From: a virus
Virus record (IMG/VR): IMGVR_UViG_3300030118_006270
Coordinates: 1 to 33,602 of that record
Reading direction: 5' to 3' (one strand)
Length of the DNA stretch: 33,602 nucleotides
In this document: positions 7,762 to 17,233 of the stretch, in pieces
Layout of the letters: every line of letters starts with the position of its first letter
How positions within the stretch are numbered: position 1 is the stretch's first letter
Notes under the pieces: model-generated
Seen by the model: only the letters and a program-made list of their open reading frames with translations
Database searches by the model: none
Told to the model about the DNA's origin: nothing
Program-made: the position numbers and the translations under genes

Positions 7762-8691
7762 ATGGAACCTAGAGGTGCTACTGAAATACAACATGAATTA
7801 TTAAATAAATTTGTAGAAAAAGATCTATTAGATCAATTTCAAATTTGCACATCCATACCTGGTAAAGTTCCTTTAGATAATAACAAAATAAATATACTTT
7901 GGCAAAAAAACTCGTGGGATCAACCTAATTTACAAAATTTTTTTAAAGATAAAAAACGACACCAAGAGTATGATTGGTACGTATTTAACTCACATTGGAA
8001 CTATGAAAAATTTAGATATTTTTTTAGAATACCTGAGGACAAATCAGTTGTAATAAAAAATGGTTGTAACCATTTTCCTGATAGAAAAAAATATACTAAA
8101 GGTAGCCCAATAAAAATATTACATCACTGCACACCTTGGAGAGGTTTAAATGTATTGTTATTGGCCATGCAGATGATAAAAAACCCAAACGTTTCGTTAG
8201 ATGTCTATAGTTCTTGTAAAATATATGGAAGTGAGTTTGAACAAAAAACTGGGCCTGACTTTAAGGAATTATATGAACAAGCTAGTTCATTACCTAATGT
8301 TAACTACATAGGTTACAAACCTCATGAATATATTTTAGAACATATTACTGATTACGATTTATTTGTGTATCCATCTATATTTGAAGAAACATTTTGCGCA
8401 TCTGCATTAGAAGCACTGTCTGCTGGTTTACATGTGATTACTTCAAATTTTGGTGCACTGCCAGAAACTTGTTCCGAGTGGCCTATTTATGTTAATTACA
8501 CAAAAGATTTAAATATGTTAGCCTCTGCAACAGCACAAGCTATTGATGTGGCATCAGGATACTTACATACAAAGGTCATACAAGATCATTTAGATGAGCA
8601 ACAAAAGTTTTATAAAAGATTTTATAGTTGGGAGAAAAAAGGTGTAGAGTGGACTAATTTTTTGAAAGGAGCTCTAAGTGTCAAACGATAA
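7762..8691 (+). CDS. Glycosyltransferase, GT-B fold, family 4-like
   Basis: 309 codons. The N-terminus MEPRGATEIQHELL carries the G-x-T-E motif of GT4-type enzymes. The C-terminal domain has 'LHHCTPWRGLNVLLLAM' near 120-136, 'VNYIGYKPHEYI' near 180-191, and the E-x7-E element E209...E217 in 'FEETFCASALEALSAG', which binds the nucleotide-sugar donor. It is slightly shorter than typical bacterial GT4 enzymes (about 350-400 aa). It probably transfers a sugar to a virion, DNA or cell-surface acceptor; the acceptor cannot be read from sequence. It overlaps the second glycosyltransferase by 14 bases. Confidence 0.87.
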   Translation: MEPRGATEIQHELLNKFVEKDLLDQFQICTSIPGKVPLDNNKINILWQKNSWDQPNLQNFFKDKKRHQEYDWYVFNSHWNYEKFRYFFRIPEDKSVVIKNGCNHFPDRKKYTKGSPIKILHHCTPWRGLNVLLLAMQMIKNPNVSLDVYSSCKIYGSEFEQKTGPDFKELYEQASSLPNVNYIGYKPHEYILEHITDYDLFVYPSIFEETFCASALEALSAGLHVITSNFGALPETCSEWPIYVNYTKDLNMLASATAQAIDVASGYLHTKVIQDHLDEQQKFYKRFYSWEKKGVEWTNFLKGALSVKR

Positions 8692-9562
8692 ATATATTAA
8701 TGAAGACACTTATCAAACTTTACAAGATATTAAAATTGACCCGCAATCTGATTATGTGTCAGCGAAAAAACCATTGTGGAAACCGGACACCGGAACAACT
8801 AAGGATAAATCTCCACACAAAATTTTTTTAGGTACACCAGTACATAGCGAAGTATCCATACATTACACTCAGGCTTTAATTGAACTACAACAAGCTTGTT
8901 TTAAGAAAAAGATTGGAGTATCATTTCATCTCATAAAATCATCATTAGTAACTCAAGGAAGAAATCTATGTGTTGCAGGTTTTTTAGAGTCTGACGCTAC
9001 ACATTTATTTTTTGTGGACTCAGATATTTATTTTCAATCTAAATCTTTCTTTACTATGTTAAATGCAGATAAAGATATAATATCTGTTCCCTATCCTCTT
9101 AAACATTTAATGTGGGACAAAGCTTTTACAAAAATGCAAGAGGGAAAAATTAAATCAGCTGATGATATTAGAAGGGCTTTACATAGTTATCCAATGAAAG
9201 TGCCTAATGATAAGGACATATTAGTTAATAAAGGTGTAATGGAAGTTACAGATTCTCCTACAGGATGTATGTTAATTAAAAGATCTGTGATTGAAAAAAT
9301 GATTAAAGCTTATCCAGAAAAGAAAATAGTTCAAAAAACAATAATTAATGGCGAGTATGTTAACAAACCTAATATGTGGAATTTTTTTGACACATTACAT
9401 GACCCAGATGAAAAGACCTTTTTAGGTGAAGATTTTGCTTTTTGTAAGCTATGGCGAGATCTGGGAGGTAAATGCTATGCATATATTAATGATTCTATTG
9501 TCCACGTTGGAGAGCATCAGTATCAAGGCATGTTTCGTGATGAGTTGATCTTACCTAAGTAA
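8678..9562 (+). CDS. Glycosyltransferase-like protein, GT-A fold (GT2-like)
   Basis: 294 codons with a GTG start at 8678, chosen because AAAGGAG lies at 8665-8671 with suitable spacing. Features of the GT-A nucleotide-sugar fold are present: 'KIFLGTPVHSEV' near residue 48, 'QGRNLCVAGFL' near 93-103, the metal-binding D114-S-D116 in 'FFVDSDIYF', 'DSPTGCMLIKRSV' near 195-205 and 'LGEDFAFCKLWRDLGG' near 250-265, ending in a His-containing 'HVGEHQYQG'. The first 45 residues look like a flexible leader. Works with the upstream GT in a cassette; substrate unknown. It contains one copy of the rare CGGACACCGG motif. Confidence 0.8.
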   Translation: MSNDKYINEDTYQTLQDIKIDPQSDYVSAKKPLWKPDTGTTKDKSPHKIFLGTPVHSEVSIHYTQALIELQQACFKKKIGVSFHLIKSSLVTQGRNLCVAGFLESDATHLFFVDSDIYFQSKSFFTMLNADKDIISVPYPLKHLMWDKAFTKMQEGKIKSADDIRRALHSYPMKVPNDKDILVNKGVMEVTDSPTGCMLIKRSVIEKMIKAYPEKKIVQKTIINGEYVNKPNMWNFFDTLHDPDEKTFLGEDFAFCKLWRDLGGKCYAYINDSIVHVGEHQYQGMFRDELILPK

Positions 9563-9579
9563 AATGGTAATATTTTACA

Positions 9580-9593
9580 TTTAAGATCTTAAA
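9580..9593. promoter_or_regulatory. 14-bp perfect palindrome before the internal virion genes
   Basis: TTTAAGATCTTAAA is a perfect dyad in the 48-base gap between the glycosyltransferase and the next virion gene, followed at once by the Shine-Dalgarno AAAAGGAG (9591-9598). It could be a protein-binding site or a short hairpin near the ribosome binding site. AT-rich palindromes of this size can arise by chance. Confidence 0.35.
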
Positions 9594-9610
9594 AGGAGAA
9601 TTTTACAAGT

Positions 9611-10537
9611 ATGGATTTAGTATCTTTGTTACCAGCAGCACTAGCAGCATTTGGTGGTTATAGAGGCTATCGTGATGCACAAAAACAAGGTGCTACAGGT
9701 ATAGGTGCATTAGCTAGAGGTGCACTAGGAGCTTACACTGGTTATCAATTAGGAACAACGGCAACAGCAAAACCAACGGGTATCAATCCTTTGCCAGGAG
9801 AAAGTATAGGAACAGAATCAGCATTATCAGAAATTGCAAAACTTGATAGACAACAAAAGTTGCAAAAATTAAAACAAACTCTTTTAATGAAGGGCGATAC
9901 AGATGAATTTAGTCCATTTAAAATCTCTGCTTTAGCAGGTGGTATACCTTTTTTATTAGGTGCTTTTGATCAAGCACCCGCTGATGTTTATCAACCAACT
10001 TACAATTTAGCTTACGGAGATTTTGCTAAACAAAGACCAGGTTTTACTTATATAGATCCAGAAACAGGTTCAGAAAAACAATATGCACCTGTTTATATTC
10101 CTGAACAAGATCCGGCTAATTTTGGAGTGGCTAGAATGGGTCCGTATGCTGTAGAGAGAACTAGAGTAGGTGGATTAAAAACAGGTGGATTAGCAGAAGT
10201 TAAAAAATTTAATGAAGGTGGTGTAAACTATCTTCCATCAAAAGTTTCTCATGACGAAAATGATTCTAACAATTATGTTAGAGCAACAGGATATGTTGAA
10301 GATGGGTCAGGAGCAGGTGATAAAGATGAAGATACAATGTTAGCTCAATTAGCAGATGGTGAATTTGTGACAAGAGCAGATGGAGTATTAGGCGCGGGTA
10401 TCATAGCTGGAGCAAATCCAAACAGCTTTAAAGATATGAGAGAAAAAGGTGCCGCGTACTTCTATGAACAACAAAAAAGATACAAAAGAGTATTTGATTT
10501 ATTGAAGGAACACGATGGCAACAGCAAAAAAAATTAA
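9611..10537 (+). CDS. Virion structural / internal protein
   Basis: 308 codons with a strong AAAAGGAG 12 bases upstream of the ATG. The N-terminus is small and hydrophobic (LVSLLPAALAAFGGYRGY) and then Gly/Ala-rich. The C-terminal third contains 'GGLAEVKKFNEGGVNYLPSK' and 'MLAQLADGEFVTRADGVLGAG', a motif that recurs near the C-termini of phage virion proteins, followed by a basic helix. Probably an internal or tail-associated protein that opens the second virion gene block; the precise role is not determined. The end overlaps the next gene by 23 bases. Confidence 0.65.
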   Translation: MDLVSLLPAALAAFGGYRGYRDAQKQGATGIGALARGALGAYTGYQLGTTATAKPTGINPLPGESIGTESALSEIAKLDRQQKLQKLKQTLLMKGDTDEFSPFKISALAGGIPFLLGAFDQAPADVYQPTYNLAYGDFAKQRPGFTYIDPETGSEKQYAPVYIPEQDPANFGVARMGPYAVERTRVGGLKTGGLAEVKKFNEGGVNYLPSKVSHDENDSNNYVRATGYVEDGSGAGDKDEDTMLAQLADGEFVTRADGVLGAGIIAGANPNSFKDMREKGAAYFYEQQKRYKRVFDLLKEHDGNSKKN

Positions 10538-10970
10538 ACCATATGTAAGCATTCTACCTATAGAGCCAAAAGATATTGATAGATTTTGGCCTCTAATGGA
10601 GTTTATGATAGCTGAGGCATTAGCTTTTTCTGGTAAGTATGCTGATCCTGAATGGATGTTTAAAGAATTAAAAAAAGATGAAATGCAATGTTGGGTTATG
10701 TTTGGTTCAGATGAATCAGAAGAGAACAAAGTTTTTGGTGTTTGTATTGGAAGGATAGCAATGCTGCCAAACTTTAATCAATATGAAATATTAATTTGCA
10801 CTGGTAAGAGAAGAGAATTATGGGAAGACAATTTAGTAAGTGAGATAACAAATTTTGCAAAACATAATGAGTGCAAAAGAATGAGTATAATGGCTAGACC
10901 TGGTTGGGAAAAAGTTTCAAAAAAATGGGGATGGCAAAAAAAACATGTGCAACTAGAGAAATGGATATAA
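10515..10970 (+). CDS. GNAT-like acetyltransferase family protein in the virion block
   Basis: 151 codons starting at ATG 10515 (AGGA upstream). The C-terminal 'MARPGWEKVSKKWGWQKK' is typical of phage-encoded GNAT-fold proteins, preceded by an alpha/beta core with 'KVFGVCIGRIAML' (about 72-84) and 'YEILICTGK'. The acetyl-CoA loop Q/R-x-x-G-x-G/A is not clear, so enzymatic activity is uncertain. Similar proteins are found among virion genes of podoviruses, where they may be structural adaptors or modify a virion protein. Overlap on the 5' side and one base to the next gene indicate co-translation. Confidence 0.62.
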   Translation: MATAKKIKPYVSILPIEPKDIDRFWPLMEFMIAEALAFSGKYADPEWMFKELKKDEMQCWVMFGSDESEENKVFGVCIGRIAMLPNFNQYEILICTGKRRELWEDNLVSEITNFAKHNECKRMSIMARPGWEKVSKKWGWQKKHVQLEKWI

Positions 10971-10971
10971 T

Positions 10972-11814
10972 ATGAGTTTTTTAGGATTTGGTGGTTCAAA
11001 ACAACCTGCAACACCCGCTACTCAAACACAATTTGTTAGAGAGGCACCAGGCATAGAAGAAAGAAAAATTGAGTTGATGGATATTGCTAGGCAAGTTGCC
11101 CAGCGTCCAATAGATTTACCTGATGTGCAAGTTGCTCCTTTAACAGCACTAGAGCAACAAGGGTTAGCACAAGCGGCAGCAACTGGTGTAGGCGCAGATA
11201 CAGTAAACAAAGGTATAGCTGCATTACAAGCAGGTGTTGCACCTATTGGAGCAGCACAAATAAGTCAATTTTTTAATCCGTTTCAAGATGCAGTTAATCA
11301 AGAAATTTTAAGACAATCACAAGGTATGCAAGATCAAATTGCAGCACAAGCTATCAGATCAGGAGCTTTTGGTGGTGGAAGAGAAGGTGTTCAACAAGCA
11401 GAATTACAAAAAAGAACTTTAGAAGCCATAGGCAGATCTAATCAAATGGGTTTCACACAAGCTTTACAAGCAGCACAAAATCAACAAAGAACACAATTAG
11501 CTGGAGGTCAACAACTCGCAAACGTAGGAGCTGGACAACAACAAATGGCACAAGCTGATATTAATCAGTTGTTTGGCGCAGGTGGTATACAAAGACAATT
11601 AGCACAACAAGCTTTAGATGCACAAAGAGCTTCAACTTTACAACAACAGTTTGAACCTTTCCAAAGAGCAGAGTTTTTAGCAAACTTATATGCTCAAGGA
11701 CCAAAAACACAATCGGGAATTACTATGGGAACCGCTCCTTCAACAAGCCCTTTAGCTCAAGCAGTTGGAACAGGTATAGGAGCTTTTGCTGCATTCCAAG
11801 GTGCTAAAAGTTAG
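10972..11814 (+). CDS. Ala/Gln-rich internal virion protein
   Basis: 280 codons. After a short Gly/Pro/Thr-rich leader the protein is almost entirely helical with high Ala and Gln content. It carries 'QFFNPFQDAVNQEIL' near 100-114 and 'SGAFGGGREGVQQAELQK' near 130-147, a combination recurrent in phage internal or ejection proteins. Long amphipathic helices suggest a coiled-coil assembly in the tail or capsid lumen. The stop TAG is part of the Shine-Dalgarno of the next gene (TTAGGAGGAAACATG). Confidence 0.65.
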   Translation: MSFLGFGGSKQPATPATQTQFVREAPGIEERKIELMDIARQVAQRPIDLPDVQVAPLTALEQQGLAQAAATGVGADTVNKGIAALQAGVAPIGAAQISQFFNPFQDAVNQEILRQSQGMQDQIAAQAIRSGAFGGGREGVQQAELQKRTLEAIGRSNQMGFTQALQAAQNQQRTQLAGGQQLANVGAGQQQMAQADINQLFGAGGIQRQLAQQALDAQRASTLQQQFEPFQRAEFLANLYAQGPKTQSGITMGTAPSTSPLAQAVGTGIGAFAAFQGAKS

Positions 11815-11822
11815 GAGGAAAC

Positions 11823-14114
11823 ATGTCCGTAAATAAAGTTTTAAACAGACCTATGTTTCGAAAGGTAGCATTAAAAAAAGGGTACATTAAACCAATACAT
11901 GCACAATCAGGCAGAATGGTTGGTGCACCAACACAAGATATTAGAAACACTCGATTTCGACCACCTGCTATTAATACTCAAGGTTTTTTTGGTAGAAATA
12001 TAAGACCTTTTTTACAAAGAACTATGGGAGATATAAGAGGTTTTGCTACACAACCTGGACAATTTTTTACAACTCAACCTTTAGGAAAAACACCTGGAAT
12101 AGGCACAGCAAGACTTTTAGGTATAGAGGGACTAATTAAACCAATAGGTGCAGTAACTAGCAAACTCGGTATGCCAGAAGGCACAGCAAAAAGTGTAGTG
12201 GACTTTGGTTTAGCTACTATAGGTGGGCTTACTCCAATAGGCAGAGCTGCTGGATTAACGTTAGGTGCTGCAGACTTATTAATGGGCGCACAGGATTATG
12301 TTAGTGGTAAAAAATTAGGAACTACAAGTAAAGCTGTTTTTAATCTTGGAGATCCTTTAGGTTTATTTCAACCAATAGACAGTACAAAAAGAGTGGGAAG
12401 AAAAAGAGATCCAGAAAGAGCTAAAATAGTACAAGAACAAATTAGTGCAAATAGACAAAAATTAATAGATGCTGGTAAAGAAAATCTGTTACCTGAAAAT
12501 AGATCTAGATTAAGAAGGAAACAAGTTGAGGCTAGAATGCAACCAAAGGATGAAGTTGATGTTGCTACACAGCCTCAAAATACAACTAAGATAGGTGATA
12601 ATGAATTAGTTGATACAGCAAAAATTTCAGAAAATGCTATCAATAATCAACAACAATTTGATGAGGGAGATTTACAAGCTCCACCAATCGGTGAAGAAAA
12701 AAAACAAGAAAAAGATAGATTTGGTTTTGCAAAAAAAGAAATTAAAAAAGGAGAAGCAGACAATGCTCAAGATCAAGCAAATAAAGATGCATTAGTGGTT
12801 GAGTCTCCCTACATGGCAGCGATAAAAGAGGCAAAGGCTATGGCTGCAGAAATGAGAAAAGGTAGAGCATCACAAACTCAGCTTATATTTTTATCTAATT
12901 TAGCATCTGGTTTACTTACCGGCACTACTAACAGACGTGGTTTATCAGGAGCCTTAGATGTGTTTGGTAAAGCCTTAGGACCTGCTGTCAACAATATGGT
13001 TATGGTAAAAATGAAAGAAAACGAATTAGATCAAAACCTATTAGGTAGAGCATTAGAATTTCAATCTGATTTTTTAAAAGCTCAAAACGATGCATTCGAG
13101 ATGCCTGATACAGCAGAAACTGGAGTAATACAAATTCAAAATGAGGTAGGTAGAATTGTTAACGTGCCTGGAAGAATTTTAAAAGATGGCACCAAACAAA
13201 GAGCCACAGGAGAAGTAGACTCAAGAGGAATGAATATTTATGTTACAGTTGATCCTTCTTTTAACTTTATTGCAAATAAAGATCAAAACAAAGAAACTTT
13301 GGAAATAGCTGGTGACATTGCAGGAAAGTATGCTGCTGTAAATCTAATTAACAGATCTTTAGCTATTATCACAGAAGATAGGGCTAGTGCGGGTGTAACT
13401 GGTGCTATTGGTTTATATGGAGGCCGATTGGCGGAAGCGTTAGGGGATGTATTGAAATTTGTTAAACCTTCTGGAGATACAAAAGCAGAATTAAAAACAT
13501 CTGGAAAAACAATGTTTGATATAGAAAGAAATTCTGCCGCTAATAGATTAGTCAAAGGTGGTGAATTTGAAACAAAAGAGGAAGCATTAAAATATTTAGA
13601 TGCACAATTTGGAAGCTTTGATAAAATTTATAACAACTCATTAAATAATGCTAGAAAAAGATTAAAGGGCGGTAAAAAACTTGACTATGAGAGATTAGCA
13701 ATTAATGAAACAGTGCTTGTTTACAAACTTGCAAACTCATTAAAATCAAAAGATAGATTAACACAAAAAGATATTGATATGGCTAAGGGTCTTGTAAAAG
13801 TTTTTCCAGCGTTTAGAGGTGAAATAAATGTCATAGCTTCATTAACAGCTACGGCAGAGACTATTCTTGATGATATTAAACAACAAGAAAGATTATATGA
13901 AAGAGCTGGTGGTTCTACACAATACTTGTTAAATGAAAGACGAGCTTATGGGTTAGGCACTGCATCAGAGACACTTAACACCTTTACAGGTGATTTACTG
14001 GGCGGAAAAAAACGAAAAGAACTTAAAGACTTTGAGGAACGAGTTCAAGAATTACTAAAAGATGAGGAGCGTTTACAAAACTTATTTCCACCCGAATTAT
14101 TTAGGATAAATTAA
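11823..14114 (+). CDS. Large internal virion / ejection-type protein
   Basis: 763 codons with AGGAGG at 11813-11818. The N-terminal 130 residues are Arg/Pro/Gln-rich and basic; a Gly/Ala hydrophobic stretch (GGLTPIGRAAGLTLGAADLL) follows at about 138-157. A charged Lys/Glu/Gln-rich linker lies at about 200-325, then a helical core ('SQTQLIFLSNLASGLLTG', about 350-367) and a long helical C-terminus. No lysozyme or transglycosylase motif is seen. Size, composition and the TAATG coupling with the next very large gene fit the pair of internal proteins that podoviruses eject with their DNA (inference). Confidence 0.65.
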   Translation: MSVNKVLNRPMFRKVALKKGYIKPIHAQSGRMVGAPTQDIRNTRFRPPAINTQGFFGRNIRPFLQRTMGDIRGFATQPGQFFTTQPLGKTPGIGTARLLGIEGLIKPIGAVTSKLGMPEGTAKSVVDFGLATIGGLTPIGRAAGLTLGAADLLMGAQDYVSGKKLGTTSKAVFNLGDPLGLFQPIDSTKRVGRKRDPERAKIVQEQISANRQKLIDAGKENLLPENRSRLRRKQVEARMQPKDEVDVATQPQNTTKIGDNELVDTAKISENAINNQQQFDEGDLQAPPIGEEKKQEKDRFGFAKKEIKKGEADNAQDQANKDALVVESPYMAAIKEAKAMAAEMRKGRASQTQLIFLSNLASGLLTGTTNRRGLSGALDVFGKALGPAVNNMVMVKMKENELDQNLLGRALEFQSDFLKAQNDAFEMPDTAETGVIQIQNEVGRIVNVPGRILKDGTKQRATGEVDSRGMNIYVTVDPSFNFIANKDQNKETLEIAGDIAGKYAAVNLINRSLAIITEDRASAGVTGAIGLYGGRLAEALGDVLKFVKPSGDTKAELKTSGKTMFDIERNSAANRLVKGGEFETKEEALKYLDAQFGSFDKIYNNSLNNARKRLKGGKKLDYERLAINETVLVYKLANSLKSKDRLTQKDIDMAKGLVKVFPAFRGEINVIASLTATAETILDDIKQQERLYERAGGSTQYLLNERRAYGLGTASETLNTFTGDLLGGKKRKELKDFEERVQELLKDEERLQNLFPPELFRIN

Positions 14115-17100
14115 TGAGCACATTAGAAAAATTACAAGAAGCTTTAGATAACAAAACTTTAAATACAGATAAATTATCTGAAGATCAAAAAATTATTATT
14201 GATGAATTAATTAGACAGAAAAAATTAAAAGGTCCAACCACTGATCAATTATCTGAATTACGTGGTGCTGCAAGAAGAAAAGCAGCAAGAAAAAAAGAGT
14301 TTTTACAAGATCCATTAAGAACAACAGGTGTAGGCCAACCAACTTATGAACTTGTGGGTGATGTAAGTGGTTCAATATTTCCTTATGCTTATAATAGAAA
14401 TAAAATTTTTCGAGCTGCCAAAGATGGAAAATTACTTGGTAAGGGTCCAGGATTTTTAGCGCAACAAGCAGTAAAGATAGCTGATGGATTACCAGGTAGG
14501 TTTAAATTATTTGGAGGTGCAATTAGAGGCATTGGAAAATTAATTGATCCATTATCAAGAGCTTATAGAGGACCTTTATTACAAACAGAAGTACAATCTA
14601 TTCTTGGTGGTACAATTGGTGCTGGTGTTGGAGCATTAACTTACGATGTTTTAAATGAACAAGCAGGTGTTGAAATCGCCTCTGCATTAGCAGATGATTT
14701 ATCAGAAATACCAGAAGGAGAGGTTGAAAGGGATCAATTAACTAATACGGCAGTGGCTATGAAAAACGCTTTAATGTTTAACGCAGGTGCCTCAATACTT
14801 ACACCCTTTGTATTTGGTCCTTTTGGTAGACTTCTTAAAAATGCTTTTGGAACAGTGGGTCCTAAACAAAAAGAATTAGCAACGTTTGCTAGGGACAAAG
14901 GTTTACCTTTACCAATGCTATCAGCTTTAAAAGAAGGTCAAGGAACATTTTCAGGGTTGGGAAGAAATTTTTTTAGATTTTTAGGAGTTGTCCCTCTAGT
15001 TGCTCCAATAGGGAAAGTAGCAAAATCAGAAGCAGAAATTGCAGGTGGTAAAAGATATCTTGCTGATATACAAGCTTACGCACCCTTGTTAAAAGTTAGT
15101 GCGATTAATGCCTCTATTCGAAAACAAGCAGAAAAAATATTTGTAGAAAATGTTGACCTCTATAACAGTGCTTACAAAACATTTGATAATTTAGCCGCAG
15201 TTTCTGGTAATCCAAGAATAATTAAATTAGAAAAAACACAAAATGCAGCAAGAGAATTTTTGCAAGAAAACGCAGAACAGTTTCCTGAGTTTGCAAGATA
15301 TATTGAAGATGTTGGTGATTTAAAAGCATTTGACATTGAAAAATTATTAACAATGCAAGGTGATCCTATAAATTTATTTATGAAAGCAATGGTTGCGATT
15401 GAAGATGGTTTAATTACTCCTAAGCAATTTAAAGGTGTTATGACAATGTTAAATAATGCTATTGAAGGTAGTAGATATCAAACTTTAAAAAATAATATGT
15501 TTATTATGAGAGAAGCTATGGAAACTGATTTTGCAAAATTTGGTGAAGATATTGCAAACCCAAGTAAATTTTTACAAGATGAAGGTATAAAGGCAACTTA
15601 CGATACAATTACTGAAACTAGCGGCAAGGGTTTAGCTGATCAATTTATACAACAAAATATGAAAGCTGCTGCAGATTTAAAAAAACAATTAATGTTAGCA
15701 AATAAAATATTTGCAGATGTACAAGGTTTTTATCAACTATCGCCAGTAGTAAAAAGGTTAAGACAATTTGATAGAAATTCATTCACTGCTAAAAGTCTGG
15801 AGGGTTTTCAGGGAGCAGGTTCAAAGTATAGAGATCAATTATTTCAAGAGATAGGTAGAGAGGTATTTGAAAATGATTCTGTTGATGCACTCGTACAGTT
15901 TAAAAAATTGATAGGAGCAGAGGGTTCTTCAGAGATAGGTGTAAAAGCCACACAAGGTGGTAAAGATTTATTTAAAGCTGTAACAGCTAAATATTCTTTT
16001 AATAAATTTTTAAGAGCATTTAGCAGTCCATCAGATGCAGGTGCAAGATCAGTCTTAAACTTTGTAGACGAAGATACGTCTGTACAAGCTGGAGCTACAT
16101 ATTTAACAGATACACTTAAGGTATTAACAAGAGACCAAAAAAGAAACTTACCAGATTTTAGTATTGAGTCAGTTAAAAAAAATAACGGTATATTTAACAC
16201 TACAGAATTAAAATTTGGTGGTGATGAATTTGCAGATTTTAGTGCAGATGAGTTTATGAAATCTTTTGGTATTAGAAATTCTTTTGACGAAGGAGGTCGA
16301 AGAAAACTACAATATATGCTTGGTAATAAAGGTGCTGAGGAGTTTTATAATTTTGCATCTTATATGAAAGCAATAGGAGACACTAAAATTGCTGACCCTT
16401 CACAGTTTTTAGCTAGAAGACTCACTTTAGGAGGTAGTATATTAGGAGGTATGGGTTTAATGTTTGGTGGTGCAGGTTTAGTAGGCGCGGCTGCATTTTT
16501 ATTATTAACAAGAAGGGCTGGTCAAATTTTATCTGACCCTGTTGCTTTAAGAGCGATGAATGATGCCTTACTGCCAGAGGAAACAATTAAATTATTACGG
16601 GGTGAAAAACTAGGCACGGGTACACCTAAAGCTACTTTTTTACCTGGTAGAGATTATTATTCAGGTAGAAGCATAAATACAATTATTGATGCTATGAAAA
16701 CTAACGGCATTCTAGGAAAAACAAAAGCAGTATCTGAGTCTGCACTTAAACTAGGATTGACTAGAAAAAGAGACGCTTTAGCGAGATTAATAAATTATTT
16801 AGCTGAAGAGGATAAAGATATACCAAAAGTTGATCCTAAAACTATAAATGAAGCAGAAATAATTGAACAATTAAGTGAACTACCAATGAGCATACCTGAA
16901 CCAATATTTAAAGATAATCTTCCACCAACTGTTGAAGAAGTTATGTTTGCAAATGATTTTAGTAAATCATCTGGTGATATTCAAGAAGACAATAATCTTG
17001 TGGGAATGATTAATAGATCTATTGAAAATAATAAAATTGTTGAGGCAGAAGAAATTGAAAGAGATGCAGCAGAAGCTGATACAAATATAGTTGGTGACTT

Positions 17101-17233
17101 ACAATTTCAAAGTCCTATACCTTCAACAGCAGCAAATACAGGACAGGTAACCTCACAACAAATATCAGACTTATTTCCTGATGATGCAACTACAATAGCG
17201 GCAGCGAGACGAAGGGAAACTCCTAATGTCTAA
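14114..17233 (+). CDS. Very large internal virion / DNA-ejection protein
   Basis: 1039 codons, the largest gene in the window, starting in a TAATG overlap. It is mostly alpha-helical with many Lys, Ala and Phe residues. Two strongly hydrophobic Gly/Ala segments are seen: about 155-180 (ILGGTIGAGVGALTYDVL) and about 770-805 (LGGSILGGMGLMFGGAGL), each able to span a membrane. The last 200 residues are acidic and Pro-rich. No catalytic motif was found. A long helical virion protein with membrane-active segments suggests a component of the trans-envelope ejection channel, as with T7 gp16 in role but not recognisably in sequence. Confidence 0.65.
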   Translation: MSTLEKLQEALDNKTLNTDKLSEDQKIIIDELIRQKKLKGPTTDQLSELRGAARRKAARKKEFLQDPLRTTGVGQPTYELVGDVSGSIFPYAYNRNKIFRAAKDGKLLGKGPGFLAQQAVKIADGLPGRFKLFGGAIRGIGKLIDPLSRAYRGPLLQTEVQSILGGTIGAGVGALTYDVLNEQAGVEIASALADDLSEIPEGEVERDQLTNTAVAMKNALMFNAGASILTPFVFGPFGRLLKNAFGTVGPKQKELATFARDKGLPLPMLSALKEGQGTFSGLGRNFFRFLGVVPLVAPIGKVAKSEAEIAGGKRYLADIQAYAPLLKVSAINASIRKQAEKIFVENVDLYNSAYKTFDNLAAVSGNPRIIKLEKTQNAAREFLQENAEQFPEFARYIEDVGDLKAFDIEKLLTMQGDPINLFMKAMVAIEDGLITPKQFKGVMTMLNNAIEGSRYQTLKNNMFIMREAMETDFAKFGEDIANPSKFLQDEGIKATYDTITETSGKGLADQFIQQNMKAAADLKKQLMLANKIFADVQGFYQLSPVVKRLRQFDRNSFTAKSLEGFQGAGSKYRDQLFQEIGREVFENDSVDALVQFKKLIGAEGSSEIGVKATQGGKDLFKAVTAKYSFNKFLRAFSSPSDAGARSVLNFVDEDTSVQAGATYLTDTLKVLTRDQKRNLPDFSIESVKKNNGIFNTTELKFGGDEFADFSADEFMKSFGIRNSFDEGGRRKLQYMLGNKGAEEFYNFASYMKAIGDTKIADPSQFLARRLTLGGSILGGMGLMFGGAGLVGAAAFLLLTRRAGQILSDPVALRAMNDALLPEETIKLLRGEKLGTGTPKATFLPGRDYYSGRSINTIIDAMKTNGILGKTKAVSESALKLGLTRKRDALARLINYLAEEDKDIPKVDPKTINEAEIIEQLSELPMSIPEPIFKDNLPPTVEEVMFANDFSKSSGDIQEDNNLVGMINRSIENNKIVEAEEIERDAAEADTNIVGDLQFQSPIPSTAANTGQVTSQQISDLFPDDATTIAAARRRETPNV

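Noticed and set aside
12610-12795. Lys-rich 61-codon open frame inside the 763-aa virion gene
   Set aside because: A shifted reading of the A-rich linker of the real gene.
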